From Opitutia bacterium UBA7876 (GTDB lineage Bacteria; Verrucomicrobiota; Verrucomicrobiia; Opitutales; Seribacteraceae): 44,038 nucleotides of DNA. A program made the translations under genes and the position numbers. Each line of letters starts with the position of its first letter. Positions within the stretch are counted from its first letter, which is position 1. Shown piece after piece: positions 1-8,673 of this stretch. Below the pieces are notes generated by a model that was not told the origin of the DNA, searched no databases, and saw nothing but the letters and a program-made list of their open reading frames with translations. The stretch lies in the NCBI GenBank assembly GCA_002500665.1, contig DLRY01000025.1, forward strand, positions 181,616 through 225,653, written 5' to 3'.

Positions 1-170
1 CTCGGTCGGCTCGGTCGGCTCGGTTGGCTCGGTCGGTTCGGTTGGCTCGGTTGGCTCGGTTGGCTCCGGCTCGGTTGGCTCATCCGGTTCGGTGGGCTCA
101 GTAGGCTCGGTGGGCTCATCCGGTTCGGTGGGCTCCTCCGGCTCGGTGGGAGGGGGAGCATCGGGCGGCG
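1..170 (-). repeat. Short tandem repeat encoding Pro-Thr-Glu units
   Basis: A nine-base unit (ctcggtcgg and variants such as ctcggttgg and ctcatccgg) is repeated many times in frame with the FecR-domain gene. Read on the minus strand it encodes P-T-E with occasional P-D-E. The unit is coding, not a CRISPR repeat. The array runs past the window edge, so its copy number is unknown. Such low-complexity coding DNA is prone to slippage and length variation. Confidence 0.8.
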
Positions 171-999
171 GAGCGACTTCCGCCACCGTTTCTACGGCTG
201 TCGCAACTTCGGCCACGGTAATTTCAGCTGTACCGGCAACAGCAACGTCCAAGTCGGCATTGACCGCAGCCAAGTCGGCAGGGGGGGCCGGCGCGGCTAC
301 AACGGGTGCGGCTACGTTCCCAGTAGCCGTAACTTGAGGTGTTACTGCTTGGCCGGCCGGTACGATTACAGGTTCAGGGGGAGGAGGGGGAGGAGTTCCA
401 GGAGGAGGAGGGGGAGGAGGAGGAGGGGTAAAGGCAATAGTACCCTCCGGTACGGTGACCTTACTTGTAAAACCACCCCCGGGAGCCTGCTGGATGTTCA
501 TTCCTACCCGCGTCCCACGAATCCCAGCGGTACCGACGGGGGAAGAGATGTTGAAGTTCGACTGCTTGTCGAGTTTCTTGATGTCGACGACCATGTCGCC
601 GATCTGCAGGTCAATGAGAGTATCGGAGGAACTGGGCTCGCCCTCGAGCTGGGAAAGCTTGGCGCCGGCTGCCTCGAATTTGGCTTGAGTAAACTTTTTA
701 ATGTTAAGGGTGGAGTCGGCCTTGAGCGTGGTGACAGTACCGTTTGAGAGAAGCAAGACTACCTTGGAATCCTTGCCCACGGTCTTTACGGTATGCCCAT
801 CGAAGAGAATCTTGCCGGCTTGAACCGCCTCCTTGGCCAGAGGCTGACCTGTAGCGTTGTTGACGACGGTGACGTCACCCTTGATATCGGCTATAATGAT
901 TGCCCCCTTAGGATCTGCAATTTCCTTGGCTTCATTCTGCGAGAAAAGGAAATGGGTGAACAAAAATGAAAACAGGACTAGCGAAACGAGTTTCTTCAT
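1..999 (-). CDS. FecR-domain exported protein with proline-rich, Thr-Pro-Glu repeat tail (partial, 3' end outside window)
   Basis: The frame is open from an ATG at 999 to base 1 (333 codons), so the C terminus is missing. Residues 1-21 are a typical signal peptide (MKKLVSLVLFSFLF, cleavage near SQNEAKE). A beta-rich region follows, with the FecR-type signature PVGTAGIRGTRVG from residue 154. After it come a polyproline run (about 190-212), an Ala/Val/Thr-rich stretch and, from about 277, tandem P-T-E / P-D-E-P-T repeats that continue past the edge. FecR-fold domains occur in sigma-factor regulators and also in exported scaffold or surface proteins. The signal peptide and the lack of an N-terminal cytoplasmic domain favour the exported type. 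It follows the oligosaccharyltransferase gene after a 126-bp gap, so it may have its own promoter. The substrate or partner is unknown. Confidence 0.75.
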   Translation of the reverse strand, partial: MKKLVSLVLFSFLFTHFLFSQNEAKEIADPKGAIIIADIKGDVTVVNNATGQPLAKEAVQAGKILFDGHTVKTVGKDSKVVLLLSNGTVTTLKADSTLNIKKFTQAKFEAAGAKLSQLEGEPSSSDTLIDLQIGDMVVDIKKLDKQSNFNISSPVGTAGIRGTRVGMNIQQAPGGGFTSKVTVPEGTIAFTPPPPPPPPPGTPPPPPPEPVIVPAGQAVTPQVTATGNVAAPVVAAPAPPADLAAVNADLDVAVAGTAEITVAEVATAVETVAEVAPPPDAPPPTEPEEPTEPDEPTEPTEPTEPDEPTEPEPTEPTEPTEPTEPTEPTEPTE

Positions 1000-1125
1000 G
1001 ATCGTAGTTGATATACTGGTTAGCGTATTAAAATGCTCGATGTTATAATGGTTAGCAAGGATATAATTGCACTATTGGGAGAGGTATTGACCAGAGAGGT
1101 AAGCAACTGCCAACCCCGCCGACAA

Positions 1126-4100
1126 TTACTTCATAACTTTGTAGACTTTGCCCCATGGAGAAGCAACAACCTTCTCGAATAGTGAGGGGTCCAGATCCTC
1201 CATAAGAAAGCCTTGAATGAGGAGACTCTCAAAAGCTTCGTCATCCATGAAGAACCAAGACTGGAAAAGATCGTATCCCTTGGAGGGAATCTTGATCTTT
1301 TGTCCCTCCTCGAACTGATGGTTTTCCTCGACACCGAGAAAAGAACCCAGGCTCTGGGCTGAAAGGCCATACATGGCCGCTATTCGGTCAACGGAAAGAG
1401 CCTGAGCATTGACATGGTGCATGGGTTGACCACGGAAGGAGGGTAGGTTCGACTGGATTAGATGGAAACGGGCTTGCGGGGTCACGATACTGGGCAACTT
1501 GTTCAAATTCCCGGAAAGAGGGTCGTGCAGGCGACGATGAAAGGAAAAGGGCACCGGATCCTTGGAACCTGGCAACTTGGCAAGCCTTGAGGCAAGATCC
1601 GCCTCTATGGCGTAGCCCCCCCGCATTCTCAGCACGATTTTCTTCCCAGCATTCATAACCTGTACACCGTCCGCCTTGACCATGAAGGGTGCGCTTCGGG
1701 GCTGGGCCGCCGAAGAAAATAGAGGGTGCGCAAAAGATTTCGCATCAAAACTTTCCAAGAAAAAACGCTTGGCGAAAGTAGACTTGAGGGTGCTAGGAGA
1801 AAGAATCACGAGATCCGAAGATTCTCGAATAAAGATGAGCGTCCTAAGCCCCCCTCGGTTTGGTCTGGAAGGAATGTTCAGACCATCAACGTTGATGCCC
1901 TTTACCCGGAGGGTGGGCTTGCCGTCGCCAACAACCTCCATGAAATCACCATAGGTAATCACACCACCCTTGTCTCCGTCCTTTTTCAAGGTTCCTCTGG
2001 GGTCCAGACGATATCCCCCATCGAAGACGACCGAGCTGCCCTGTCGCTTTCCATTTCGAAGAATGGCCATCGGAGGATCCTTTCCCTTGATGGAGTTAGT
2101 AGAAGGAAAGTAGAGGTTTCTTGAGCTGAAGCTCAGAATAGTAGGAAAAATCCTCAATATTTCGTAGGGCATGAAAAGGAATACATCCCTCGATTTTGGT
2201 GGCAGTGAGGCATTGGCGTCATCCATATCTGACAGAAGTCCTTGGTAAAAAGCGAGATCGGAGGATCCATCCTTGAAGATTTCCTGGACGGCAGTATCAT
2301 AAACCGTCTTTCCCTCATCCCGTTCTTTCTGAAGGCGTACAAAAGTCTCCGCCTTCAGTCGCGATAGGTTCGCCGCTCGGTAGGGGGAAGTTGACCGGAG
2401 AATTTCCGAGGTCAGGTAGTTGTCGAAAGTCTGGTGAGCTGGGGAAGTAAAGGTTCGCGTATCCCCGTAAAACCAACACCCCGAACCGTAATCCCACCAA
2501 GTTACTACGAAATCATCTGGGTCGGAAGCCTCGTTAAGCTCCTCCAGCACCTTAATCGTATTGACCGGGTATACGACATGGGAATAATAGCCTTTTGCAT
2601 GCTCGATGTTGGGCCAGGCGAATAGGATCATCAAGATAGCCACCGAACCCCATGAACCGAATCTCCAGCCCCTGCCGACATCCTCGCTTTTACTCAAGCG
2701 AGAGGAGATCCACCGGAAGAGAGCCCAGGCAAGTACCAATAGAAGGAAAACCAGGCCAATGGAGGCGACGTTCCCTACGTGCACTGTGAAGCGCAGCCCC
2801 AAAGGGCGATCCACAAAGTGGGAAAAGCAGTTGAAGGCTATGCCCCAAAACGGCGCCCCTAGGCAAAATTCCCAGTAGCGGAGGCACAAGAGCAGGTATC
2901 CGACAAACGCAAGCAAGGCCGTCTTGAGACTGAGATCGCCGGCGTACTTGGGGTACCCTTTCTCGAAAGGGTTGAACCAGCGGTACTTTTTGCCTTTGGG
3001 TACGGTCGCCAATTCAGGAGCCTCTTCCGAATCGGACCATTCACCCCGCCATAGGGGCAGATCCTCGAGAATGCGTTTGCGCATCCGTATGTTATTGATC
3101 CTTTGACTGTTCTGATCCAGCGAGCCGGCTTCGCGAATGGTGCTCTTAACGTCTAGAAAATTAAGGGTGTAGCCCGTGGAACCTGATATGGTGGCTCCGG
3201 CAGCCCGGGCGCTTGAGTAACTCTGAAGCTTACCCGTAAGCTTGGCCCAAGTTCCGGAGAACGGTCCCAAGTCCGTCAAGGGAAACACCCCGAGACCAAC
3301 CAAGCTAAGGACAACGGCCGCCAGACCGGCGAGAACCGAGGTGGGAAGAAGAGGGAAGGTTGTGCGCAAAGGCCCCCTTTTGTTAACCTCCTCCGGGTCG
3401 GAATCTGATTCCTTATGATCATTGCCTGATTTTCGGGGCGAAGGATCATCGTCTCTTTTGGACAGCCTAAATTTAGCCATACCATAAAGGAGAACCAGAA
3501 TGAACAACCCCAACCAAAACCTACCCAAATTATCCTCGATTACCTTACCGCTCGACCAGGATTCGGCATACAGGGCCCAGCCAATGAAAAGCATGCTCAG
3601 GCAAGTAAACCTTGTAGAGGGATGGGAAAGGGCTCGCTTAACCGGGCTCAAGCCATCGCCCTCCGAGAGAAAAAGCCATTCCAGGAGAAAGAGGATCAAA
3701 CGGTAACCTATGAAGGATAGGCAGAGTGCGCAGGTGATGGCTTGGGTGGAGCCGTAGAAGAATCTCCCCAGGTACAAGGCGAGGGCTCCAACTGCCAGAT
3801 AACCAACCGATTCCCGACGGGAGGCGGTGAGCAGAAAACATAACGCGAACGCCGGAACCGTAATGGAAAACATATCCGTGTCGTAGTAGCCGGCCAAGGT
3901 ACGGTTGTAGTAGCTATGAGCGACTACGGCCAGGCAAGCGGCGAAAAAGCCCCACAGTGAGCTCCCGTAAAGTCGGCCGATTAGAACGATGGGAATGCAC
4001 ACCAAACCAGCCACCCAGACCGGCAATTTAAGAAGAAGCTCCTCGATCGTCCAGTTATCGGGAAAGGTCTTGAGCAAAAGATAGGGAAGATAAGTAATCA

Positions 4101-4500
4101 TCCCGTTTGTAAATACGCTCGGGATTAGATGGTTTTCCCGATGCTTGTCGTAAAGGGCTTTCTGCAGAATGCTGCCGAAGTAGAAACTGTCGTGCGTGTT
4201 GGGCAAAGCCACCCCATTCCTCACCATCTGCGGCCTGAAGAACTTTTCTTCGCCGGACTGCGTTACGTAGCTCGCCTGCGCGAAGTTTATCCAGGTATAG
4301 CGAACGTGAACGCTCAGTGCATAGGCCAAGAGAATGAAAAGGAGCGTAACCAGCCAGTGCGAACGGTCCTTGGGTAACTCGATGCGACGGGAGAGAAACC
4401 CCCGCTCGAGGATGGCGCCAGCCAAACCGTGCTTACGGACCGCCTTGCCTTCGGTATTTTCCGAGCCAGACCGTGCTTCTTTATCAAGGTTTTCAGGCAC
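1126..4500 (-). CDS. PglB/STT3-type oligosaccharyltransferase with long periplasmic extension and LysM-like tail
   Basis: Membrane enzyme predicted to move a lipid-linked glycan onto asparagine side chains on the periplasmic face. Visible signatures: first acidic motif in NTHDSFYF (D104), second DxD motif AGYYDTDMF (D207, D209) as in PglB, the external-loop TIxE motif (T454-I-R-E457), a lipid-carrier arginine region GLRFTVH (about 568-574) and the catalytic WWDYG motif at 668-672. About a dozen hydrophobic segments lie between 49 and 630, with a charged cytoplasmic loop at 347-377. At 1124 aa it is some 400 residues longer than Campylobacter PglB. The extra length is C-terminal and ends in a LysM-like unit (1034-1076). 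The start is a GTG; the first 45 residues look disordered, so a later start is possible. It lies 33 bp downstream of the coiled-coil anchor gene, probably in one operon. No glycan assembly genes are nearby. Confidence 0.85.
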   Translation of the reverse strand: MPENLDKEARSGSENTEGKAVRKHGLAGAILERGFLSRRIELPKDRSHWLVTLLFILLAYALSVHVRYTWINFAQASYVTQSGEEKFFRPQMVRNGVALPNTHDSFYFGSILQKALYDKHRENHLIPSVFTNGMITYLPYLLLKTFPDNWTIEELLLKLPVWVAGLVCIPIVLIGRLYGSSLWGFFAACLAVVAHSYYNRTLAGYYDTDMFSITVPAFALCFLLTASRRESVGYLAVGALALYLGRFFYGSTQAITCALCLSFIGYRLILFLLEWLFLSEGDGLSPVKRALSHPSTRFTCLSMLFIGWALYAESWSSGKVIEDNLGRFWLGLFILVLLYGMAKFRLSKRDDDPSPRKSGNDHKESDSDPEEVNKRGPLRTTFPLLPTSVLAGLAAVVLSLVGLGVFPLTDLGPFSGTWAKLTGKLQSYSSARAAGATISGSTGYTLNFLDVKSTIREAGSLDQNSQRINNIRMRKRILEDLPLWRGEWSDSEEAPELATVPKGKKYRWFNPFEKGYPKYAGDLSLKTALLAFVGYLLLCLRYWEFCLGAPFWGIAFNCFSHFVDRPLGLRFTVHVGNVASIGLVFLLLVLAWALFRWISSRLSKSEDVGRGWRFGSWGSVAILMILFAWPNIEHAKGYYSHVVYPVNTIKVLEELNEASDPDDFVVTWWDYGSGCWFYGDTRTFTSPAHQTFDNYLTSEILRSTSPYRAANLSRLKAETFVRLQKERDEGKTVYDTAVQEIFKDGSSDLAFYQGLLSDMDDANASLPPKSRDVFLFMPYEILRIFPTILSFSSRNLYFPSTNSIKGKDPPMAILRNGKRQGSSVVFDGGYRLDPRGTLKKDGDKGGVITYGDFMEVVGDGKPTLRVKGINVDGLNIPSRPNRGGLRTLIFIRESSDLVILSPSTLKSTFAKRFFLESFDAKSFAHPLFSSAAQPRSAPFMVKADGVQVMNAGKKIVLRMRGGYAIEADLASRLAKLPGSKDPVPFSFHRRLHDPLSGNLNKLPSIVTPQARFHLIQSNLPSFRGQPMHHVNAQALSVDRIAAMYGLSAQSLGSFLGVEENHQFEEGQKIKIPSKGYDLFQSWFFMDDEAFESLLIQGFLMEDLDPSLFEKVVASPWGKVYKVMK
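1273..1401 (-). other. LysM-like domain at the C terminus of the oligosaccharyltransferase
   Basis: Residues 1034-1076 of the oligosaccharyltransferase have the LysM pattern: ALSVDRIAAMYGLS, a central LGSFLGV, and the closing GQKIKIPSKG (compare the usual S...IA..Y.....L...N....G..L.IP). LysM units bind peptidoglycan or chitin-like GlcNAc polymers. The canonical Asn before the loop is not conserved, so this is a divergent copy. The assignment comes from reading the pattern only. Confidence 0.5.
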
Positions 4501-4533
4501 GTTTCAAGAGGTATTGGATGAAACCCACAACCC

Positions 4534-6255
4534 CTACCTGAATTTGTCATTCAAGCCAAATAATTTTTTCTTCAGGGAGACGGTGAGCTGGTTGGTCTTG
4601 GACGCGTCGAAGGTTCCCCCCAAGGACGTCCTCGAACCACCGTGGATCCGGGCGCCCAAGTTCTTGACGTGAAAGGCGTAATCTCGATTGACCATGATTC
4701 CGAGCACCTCGCCCTTCTGGGAAAAGACCAAGTCTCCCTTGCCCGGGTCGAAGGCTCCGGTCACGAAAGCGAACCTCGTGTGCCTGACCTTGATGTATCG
4801 GGCATCGCGCTCATCGCGCACAAAGTCGGTTTGCCCGAACCTCTGCTCCTTGGCATCCACCACCACCGCCTCCGAAAAGAGATAGGGGTTCCCGGGGGAC
4901 TGGAAAAGCTCGATGGTGGAAGATTTCCTCAACTCGACCGGATTGACGTAGAGTGGAACGATGAGGATTCGCGGATCGTCCATAAATGCGATCTCCTTGA
5001 CTTGGATCGGAGCCTTGAGCTTCGGGCTTGTGATCTCACCGGAAACGGAGATAAGTTTGCGCGTCTGCGGGTGCAACCGGAAAGGGCTTTCCTTGGCGTG
5101 AACAAGGGTATAAGCAAAGGAACCGTCAACCATGATGATCGAGTCCATGCTGAAATTTTCCTTCTTTTCCGAGCCGAGAAAACCCCCGAGGTAGGAAAAG
5201 CTGAAGCTTAGCTTGATCTTGTTATCCTGGTACTTGGAGTAAATCTCGTTGACCGACTTGGTCTGCCTCTCCGAAAGCTTGCGAAAGTTCTCCTGTTGCT
5301 CGGCCGCAGTCTCGGCCACCTCCTGCTGGATGGTCTCCACCCTGGACCCGACCCCGGCAACCTCCTCACTGACGTCCGAAACCGTTTCCCTTACCCCCTG
5401 CACTTCCTGCCCGACTTTCGTTACGTCCTCCTTGACGCTGGTCACGTCCTGCCTGACGCTGGAAACCTCATCGGTAACGGAGGCAATCTTGTCCCCAACA
5501 CCGGCCAAGCCCTCTCCAACTTGCTTGAGGTCCTGGCCCACGCCCTGCAAACCTTGGTTCAGGTTTTCGATTTTTTCGTCGATCTTGGTCGTGGAAGCCA
5601 CCAGGGCATCGGATCTCTTCTTTTCCTCGAGAAGGAGAGCCTTGGCCTCGGCGGCCCGCTGTTCTTCGGCCTTGGCCTTTTCCTGGGTAGCGGCCAACTG
5701 CACCTTCATGGACTCGGTCTCGCGCTCCTTTTGCTCCTTGAGGGCGGCCAGTTCGTCGGAACGCTTCTTGGCATCCGCAAGGTTCTTGGCCAAGAGCTCG
5801 AGCTCCTTTTTGGAGGCGGCGTTGTTCTGGAGGAGCTCCTCACGCTTCTTCTCGATCTCTCTGCGTTGAGCCTCCAGTTTCTCGGACTCCTCCCTTGCTG
5901 TCTGAATGTCGGCCTCGTTCTGGGCAATGGTTGCATCACGCGAGGCAATCTGTTCCTCCTTCTCGGCCAGCTCTCGCCTCCGCTGAGCGATTTGCTCTTC
6001 AAGATCTTCCTTCTGTTTGACCAGGTCATCTTTGTCGCTGCTCAAGTTCTCCAGCAAGGTCTCGTTGGTGGCCTCCAGCTCGGCCACCACGTCGTCATAG
6101 CTCTCGCCGTCTGAGATTCTCGCCACAACTTCCTTGTCCACAAGCTTCTTGTCTCCCTTCACCCATTCCGCGTCCTTGGGCACGTCGAAGCGCGCCAGAG
6201 CAAGGATGCTAAGGAGAAGAAAGTCGCAGACTACGAGCAGAAGGCTACGATTCAT
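4534..6255 (-). CDS. MotB/TolR-like N-terminal anchor with long periplasmic coiled coil and degenerate trypsin-like C-terminal domain
   Basis: Unnamed 573-aa protein. The single membrane segment is at the very N terminus (residues 3-22) and carries a buried aspartate (D11, in VVCDFLLLSILALARF). That is where MotB, TolR and ZorB carry their proton-binding Asp. Residues 50-345 are almost entirely coiled coil, including eleven perfect seven-residue repeats at 238-314. The final 220 residues are globular and beta-rich. The stretch GDLVFSQKGEVLGI (507-520) resembles the GDSGG...G.V.GI region of trypsin-like proteases, but without the catalytic serine. The ATG at 6255 lies inside the end of the upstream MotA-like gene (11-bp overlap), which implies translational coupling and probably a complex. 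Function not known; the channel/anchor reading is inference. Confidence 0.7.
   Translation of the reverse strand: MNRSLLLVVCDFLLLSILALARFDVPKDAEWVKGDKKLVDKEVVARISDGESYDDVVAELEATNETLLENLSSDKDDLVKQKEDLEEQIAQRRRELAEKEEQIASRDATIAQNEADIQTAREESEKLEAQRREIEKKREELLQNNAASKKELELLAKNLADAKKRSDELAALKEQKERETESMKVQLAATQEKAKAEEQRAAEAKALLLEEKKRSDALVASTTKIDEKIENLNQGLQGVGQDLKQVGEGLAGVGDKIASVTDEVSSVRQDVTSVKEDVTKVGQEVQGVRETVSDVSEEVAGVGSRVETIQQEVAETAAEQQENFRKLSERQTKSVNEIYSKYQDNKIKLSFSFSYLGGFLGSEKKENFSMDSIIMVDGSFAYTLVHAKESPFRLHPQTRKLISVSGEITSPKLKAPIQVKEIAFMDDPRILIVPLYVNPVELRKSSTIELFQSPGNPYLFSEAVVVDAKEQRFGQTDFVRDERDARYIKVRHTRFAFVTGAFDPGKGDLVFSQKGEVLGIMVNRDYAFHVKNLGARIHGGSRTSLGGTFDASKTNQLTVSLKKKLFGLNDKFR
5314..5544 (-). 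repeat. Eleven consecutive heptad repeats in the coiled-coil protein
   Basis: Residues 238-314 divide without slip into eleven seven-residue units such as GVGQDLK, GVGDKIA, SVTDEVS, SVRQDVT, SVKEDVT, KVGQEVQ, GVRETVS and GVGSRVE. Val is fixed or nearly so at position 2, and an aliphatic residue sits at position 6. The repeat is visible at DNA level as a loose 21-bp periodicity. It predicts a very regular rod-like parallel coiled coil, distinct from the charged coiled coil (60-215) before it. Confidence 0.8.
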
Positions 6256-8530
6256 ACCTCTTCTCGTCGGCCTGCTGAACCAGAAGGTGGTTCCGGTAAG
6301 GCCGGACGATGAATATCTTGAGGGCGGCGACGAACAGGATGCCGAATAGGGTCGAGGTGTAGGCCCCTATGAGGGCATCCTGCTTGACCTGCAGAACCAG
6401 CAGCAGGATCAGGGAAAGCACGGTCCCGCCAAGCCCCACGTAGAGGCCCAAGTCAAAAAGGTTCTCCTCATTGTCTAGGAGCTTCAGCTTGAGCCCGGCC
6501 TTAACCTCTTCGTTCTTCACCTGGGAAATCCGAGAGAGGCATATCACGAATATGACGATCTGAACAAGCAGGAACCCCCCTGCCACGATCGCCGTTACAA
6601 TTGTTATTTCATCATCCATCTGATTTTGGTCATTGGCGTAGGCAAGGAGATTCGCAAGCGCAAAATCAAAACCGGCTACCGAAACCTGTTCCCGCGGGGT
6701 CTGCAGGAGAGTCGGCTCGAGGGCAAGAACGGTGATCAATCCACACAAGGAAGCAAGTAGAAACCTCCTTATCCAACGCAGTAAAAAGTGACCTTCGGCC
6801 CGCCTGAATTCAGGCGGCGGCATGACCTTTGCCAGAAAAATGATAAGGGCGAAGAAGGCGGAGCCCAAGAGAGTGAGCTTGAGAAAAAGAGCAAGGGATC
6901 GACTGGTATGGGAAAGAGTGGTCAGGAAATTTCCTCCAAGAAGAGGAAAAACGGAGGAAGCCAATTGGAGAATCGGTCCCTTTCGGTGGATGGGCTGTTT
7001 GCGGGCAAGCAGGTGCTTGAGAGCGCCACTTCCGTACTCCATGGCAAGCTTGACGTCCCCGAGCGCCGCGTCCGTGGCATTCTTGTCCCCATCCTTGGAA
7101 TAAACGGGATAGCTCTCCACGAATCCACGCAACCCGGTTGGATCCTCCGAGAGAAGGGTTGCTGCGTAGATGATGCGCATATCCTCCTCGAATTTCTTTT
7201 CCGCTCTTGTCCGGTTGTTCTCAAGCCCCACTATTGTCTCCCGCTCGAGCTCACGCTGCTCGGGAGGGAGCAGGGCCGTCCTGCGCTGATGGGACTTGAT
7301 TTTCCCTATCGCCTCGGAAAGAGGCTCATTGCGCAGGCGGACTAAGGCCGACAAGTCGAAAACGGCCTGAAGATCCGAACAGCTTCGGGTCAACTCCGCC
7401 ATCTGCATGAAATTCATCTTCCTGGCCAACTGGTGAGCGGCCCAGTAAAAGGACCTGATCCGCTCCTTGGAGGCAAGATCCCCCTGGAGCATCTGCTGAG
7501 AAAGCCGGCCTATGTCAAAGGCGGCGTCGGAAGAATAGTAATCTTTTTCTACGGACATCGCGGTCCCCACCATCATAGGGACCAGCATTGGGTAAGGGAG
7601 CCAGCGCCCGTGGTTTTCCAGTTTTCCATCGTCCCCGATCACCCCCCCAATGATGACGGAATACCCCCCATCCCCGGTCTTGCCCATCTTGAGGGTAGCG
7701 GCCCGGATGGAATACTCCTGGGTCTTGAGGTTTCGGAGGGAACGGTTGTGGTCCGACTTGACCACCTCCGAGTCCGAACCCTTTTTCGTGACCAGAAAGG
7801 TCTCGGCCTTGCCGACGTAGCGCCCGAATCCAGCCTTGGCATCGCTCAAGCAGGCATCGCGTATCTGCGCCTCCGTCGCATTACCCTCCATCTCGCCCGC
7901 CGTTCGCACTCCGACAGAAAGAACGACTCTGCGGTCGGGAAAGAAGGAGAAACCTTCAAGAACGGCAACCTTTACACCCGGAAAAGCGGATACCATGGGG
8001 TCGGACAGCAAGGGTGTCCAGAAGTTGCCGGGCCGGCCCTCGGTGGGGATGCTCCGCAGGATCGCCTGAACGTTGTCGTTCGAGCTGTTGCCCTTGAGCC
8101 TTTCCCAGAGGTCTCCCCGCGTGGTGGCCCGGTTGTAGACGAAAAAAGCCTCGAATCGTCCGCGACCCAAGTTGAAGCGATCCAATCCGCCAAAGTAGTC
8201 GTTAAAAGTGAGCATGTCGAAAATGCTCCCACCACCGGAAATCGCAAGCTCCGGGTGTTGTTTCTTTTTTTCCTGAATTTCGGTTTCAAACTTCTTGCGC
8301 TTGGAAAGGGAAGTCAGCGGCAGCAACATCTCGGCCGGGCCCAAGTTATTCTGGCGAAGCTGACGGAGCGTTTCCTCATCGATGGTTTTGCTCTTTTCCC
8401 CAACGTCCCGCAGAGTGTCCTCGGAGACGGTTCCGAAATAGACTGGAGAAGCAAACCCCAGAATCCCGAAGACCACGAAGAACGGAAGAAAGAAAAAACT
8501 CCCGATCCGACCCCTGTTAATTGAACTCAC
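6245..8530 (-). CDS. Polytopic membrane protein with large periplasmic domain and MotA/TolQ/ExbB-like C-terminal segment
   Basis: Unnamed protein of about 761 aa. An N-terminal membrane segment (SFFFLPFFVVFGILGFASP) is followed by roughly 500 predominantly periplasmic residues and then several C-terminal membrane helices. The last two helices read GLYVGLGGTVLSLILLL and IGAYTSTLFGILFVAALK, then RPYRNHLL. This is the order and spacing of the G-TV-G and T-T-LYG helices of MotA/TolQ/ExbB channel proteins. The cytoplasmic loop before them is only about 23 residues, much shorter than in MotA or TolQ. The frame is open up to an ATG at 8671, but residues encoded above 8530 do not resemble a protein start. 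The GTG at 8530 has a GGGGAG about 13 bases upstream and puts the first helix near the N terminus, so it is preferred. Its end overlaps the MotB-like gene. Confidence 0.65.
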   Translation of the reverse strand: MSSINRGRIGSFFFLPFFVVFGILGFASPVYFGTVSEDTLRDVGEKSKTIDEETLRQLRQNNLGPAEMLLPLTSLSKRKKFETEIQEKKKQHPELAISGGGSIFDMLTFNDYFGGLDRFNLGRGRFEAFFVYNRATTRGDLWERLKGNSSNDNVQAILRSIPTEGRPGNFWTPLLSDPMVSAFPGVKVAVLEGFSFFPDRRVVLSVGVRTAGEMEGNATEAQIRDACLSDAKAGFGRYVGKAETFLVTKKGSDSEVVKSDHNRSLRNLKTQEYSIRAATLKMGKTGDGGYSVIIGGVIGDDGKLENHGRWLPYPMLVPMMVGTAMSVEKDYYSSDAAFDIGRLSQQMLQGDLASKERIRSFYWAAHQLARKMNFMQMAELTRSCSDLQAVFDLSALVRLRNEPLSEAIGKIKSHQRRTALLPPEQRELERETIVGLENNRTRAEKKFEEDMRIIYAATLLSEDPTGLRGFVESYPVYSKDGDKNATDAALGDVKLAMEYGSGALKHLLARKQPIHRKGPILQLASSVFPLLGGNFLTTLSHTSRSLALFLKLTLLGSAFFALIIFLAKVMPPPEFRRAEGHFLLRWIRRFLLASLCGLITVLALEPTLLQTPREQVSVAGFDFALANLLAYANDQNQMDDEITIVTAIVAGGFLLVQIVIFVICLSRISQVKNEEVKAGLKLKLLDNEENLFDLGLYVGLGGTVLSLILLLVLQVKQDALIGAYTSTLFGILFVAALKIFIVRPYRNHLLVQQADEKRYES

Positions 8531-8673
8531 CTTAAGCAATCTGCTCCCCTTTTCGTTGAATCGTACCGCCTTTGCAAACGATTTTTGTTCACGTTCGATA
8601 CATCGTAGTTTAGAGCATTCATCATTCCCATTTTCGGCCAATGCCGGACATTGGTTGAAATTCATCCACACTC

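Noticed and set aside
1..170. CRISPR array or intergenic satellite
   Set aside because: The units are nine bases, contiguous, without spacers, and in frame with the FecR-domain protein.
5296..6114. 272-codon leucine-rich plus-strand open frame opposite the coiled-coil gene
   Set aside because: The leucine runs are the reverse reading of Glu/Lys/Gln codons in the coiled coil.
7433..8524. 363-codon plus-strand open frame opposite the MotA-like gene
   Set aside because: No start context, no motifs and His/Pro/Gly-rich composition typical of a shadow; the minus strand has clear membrane helices in phase.
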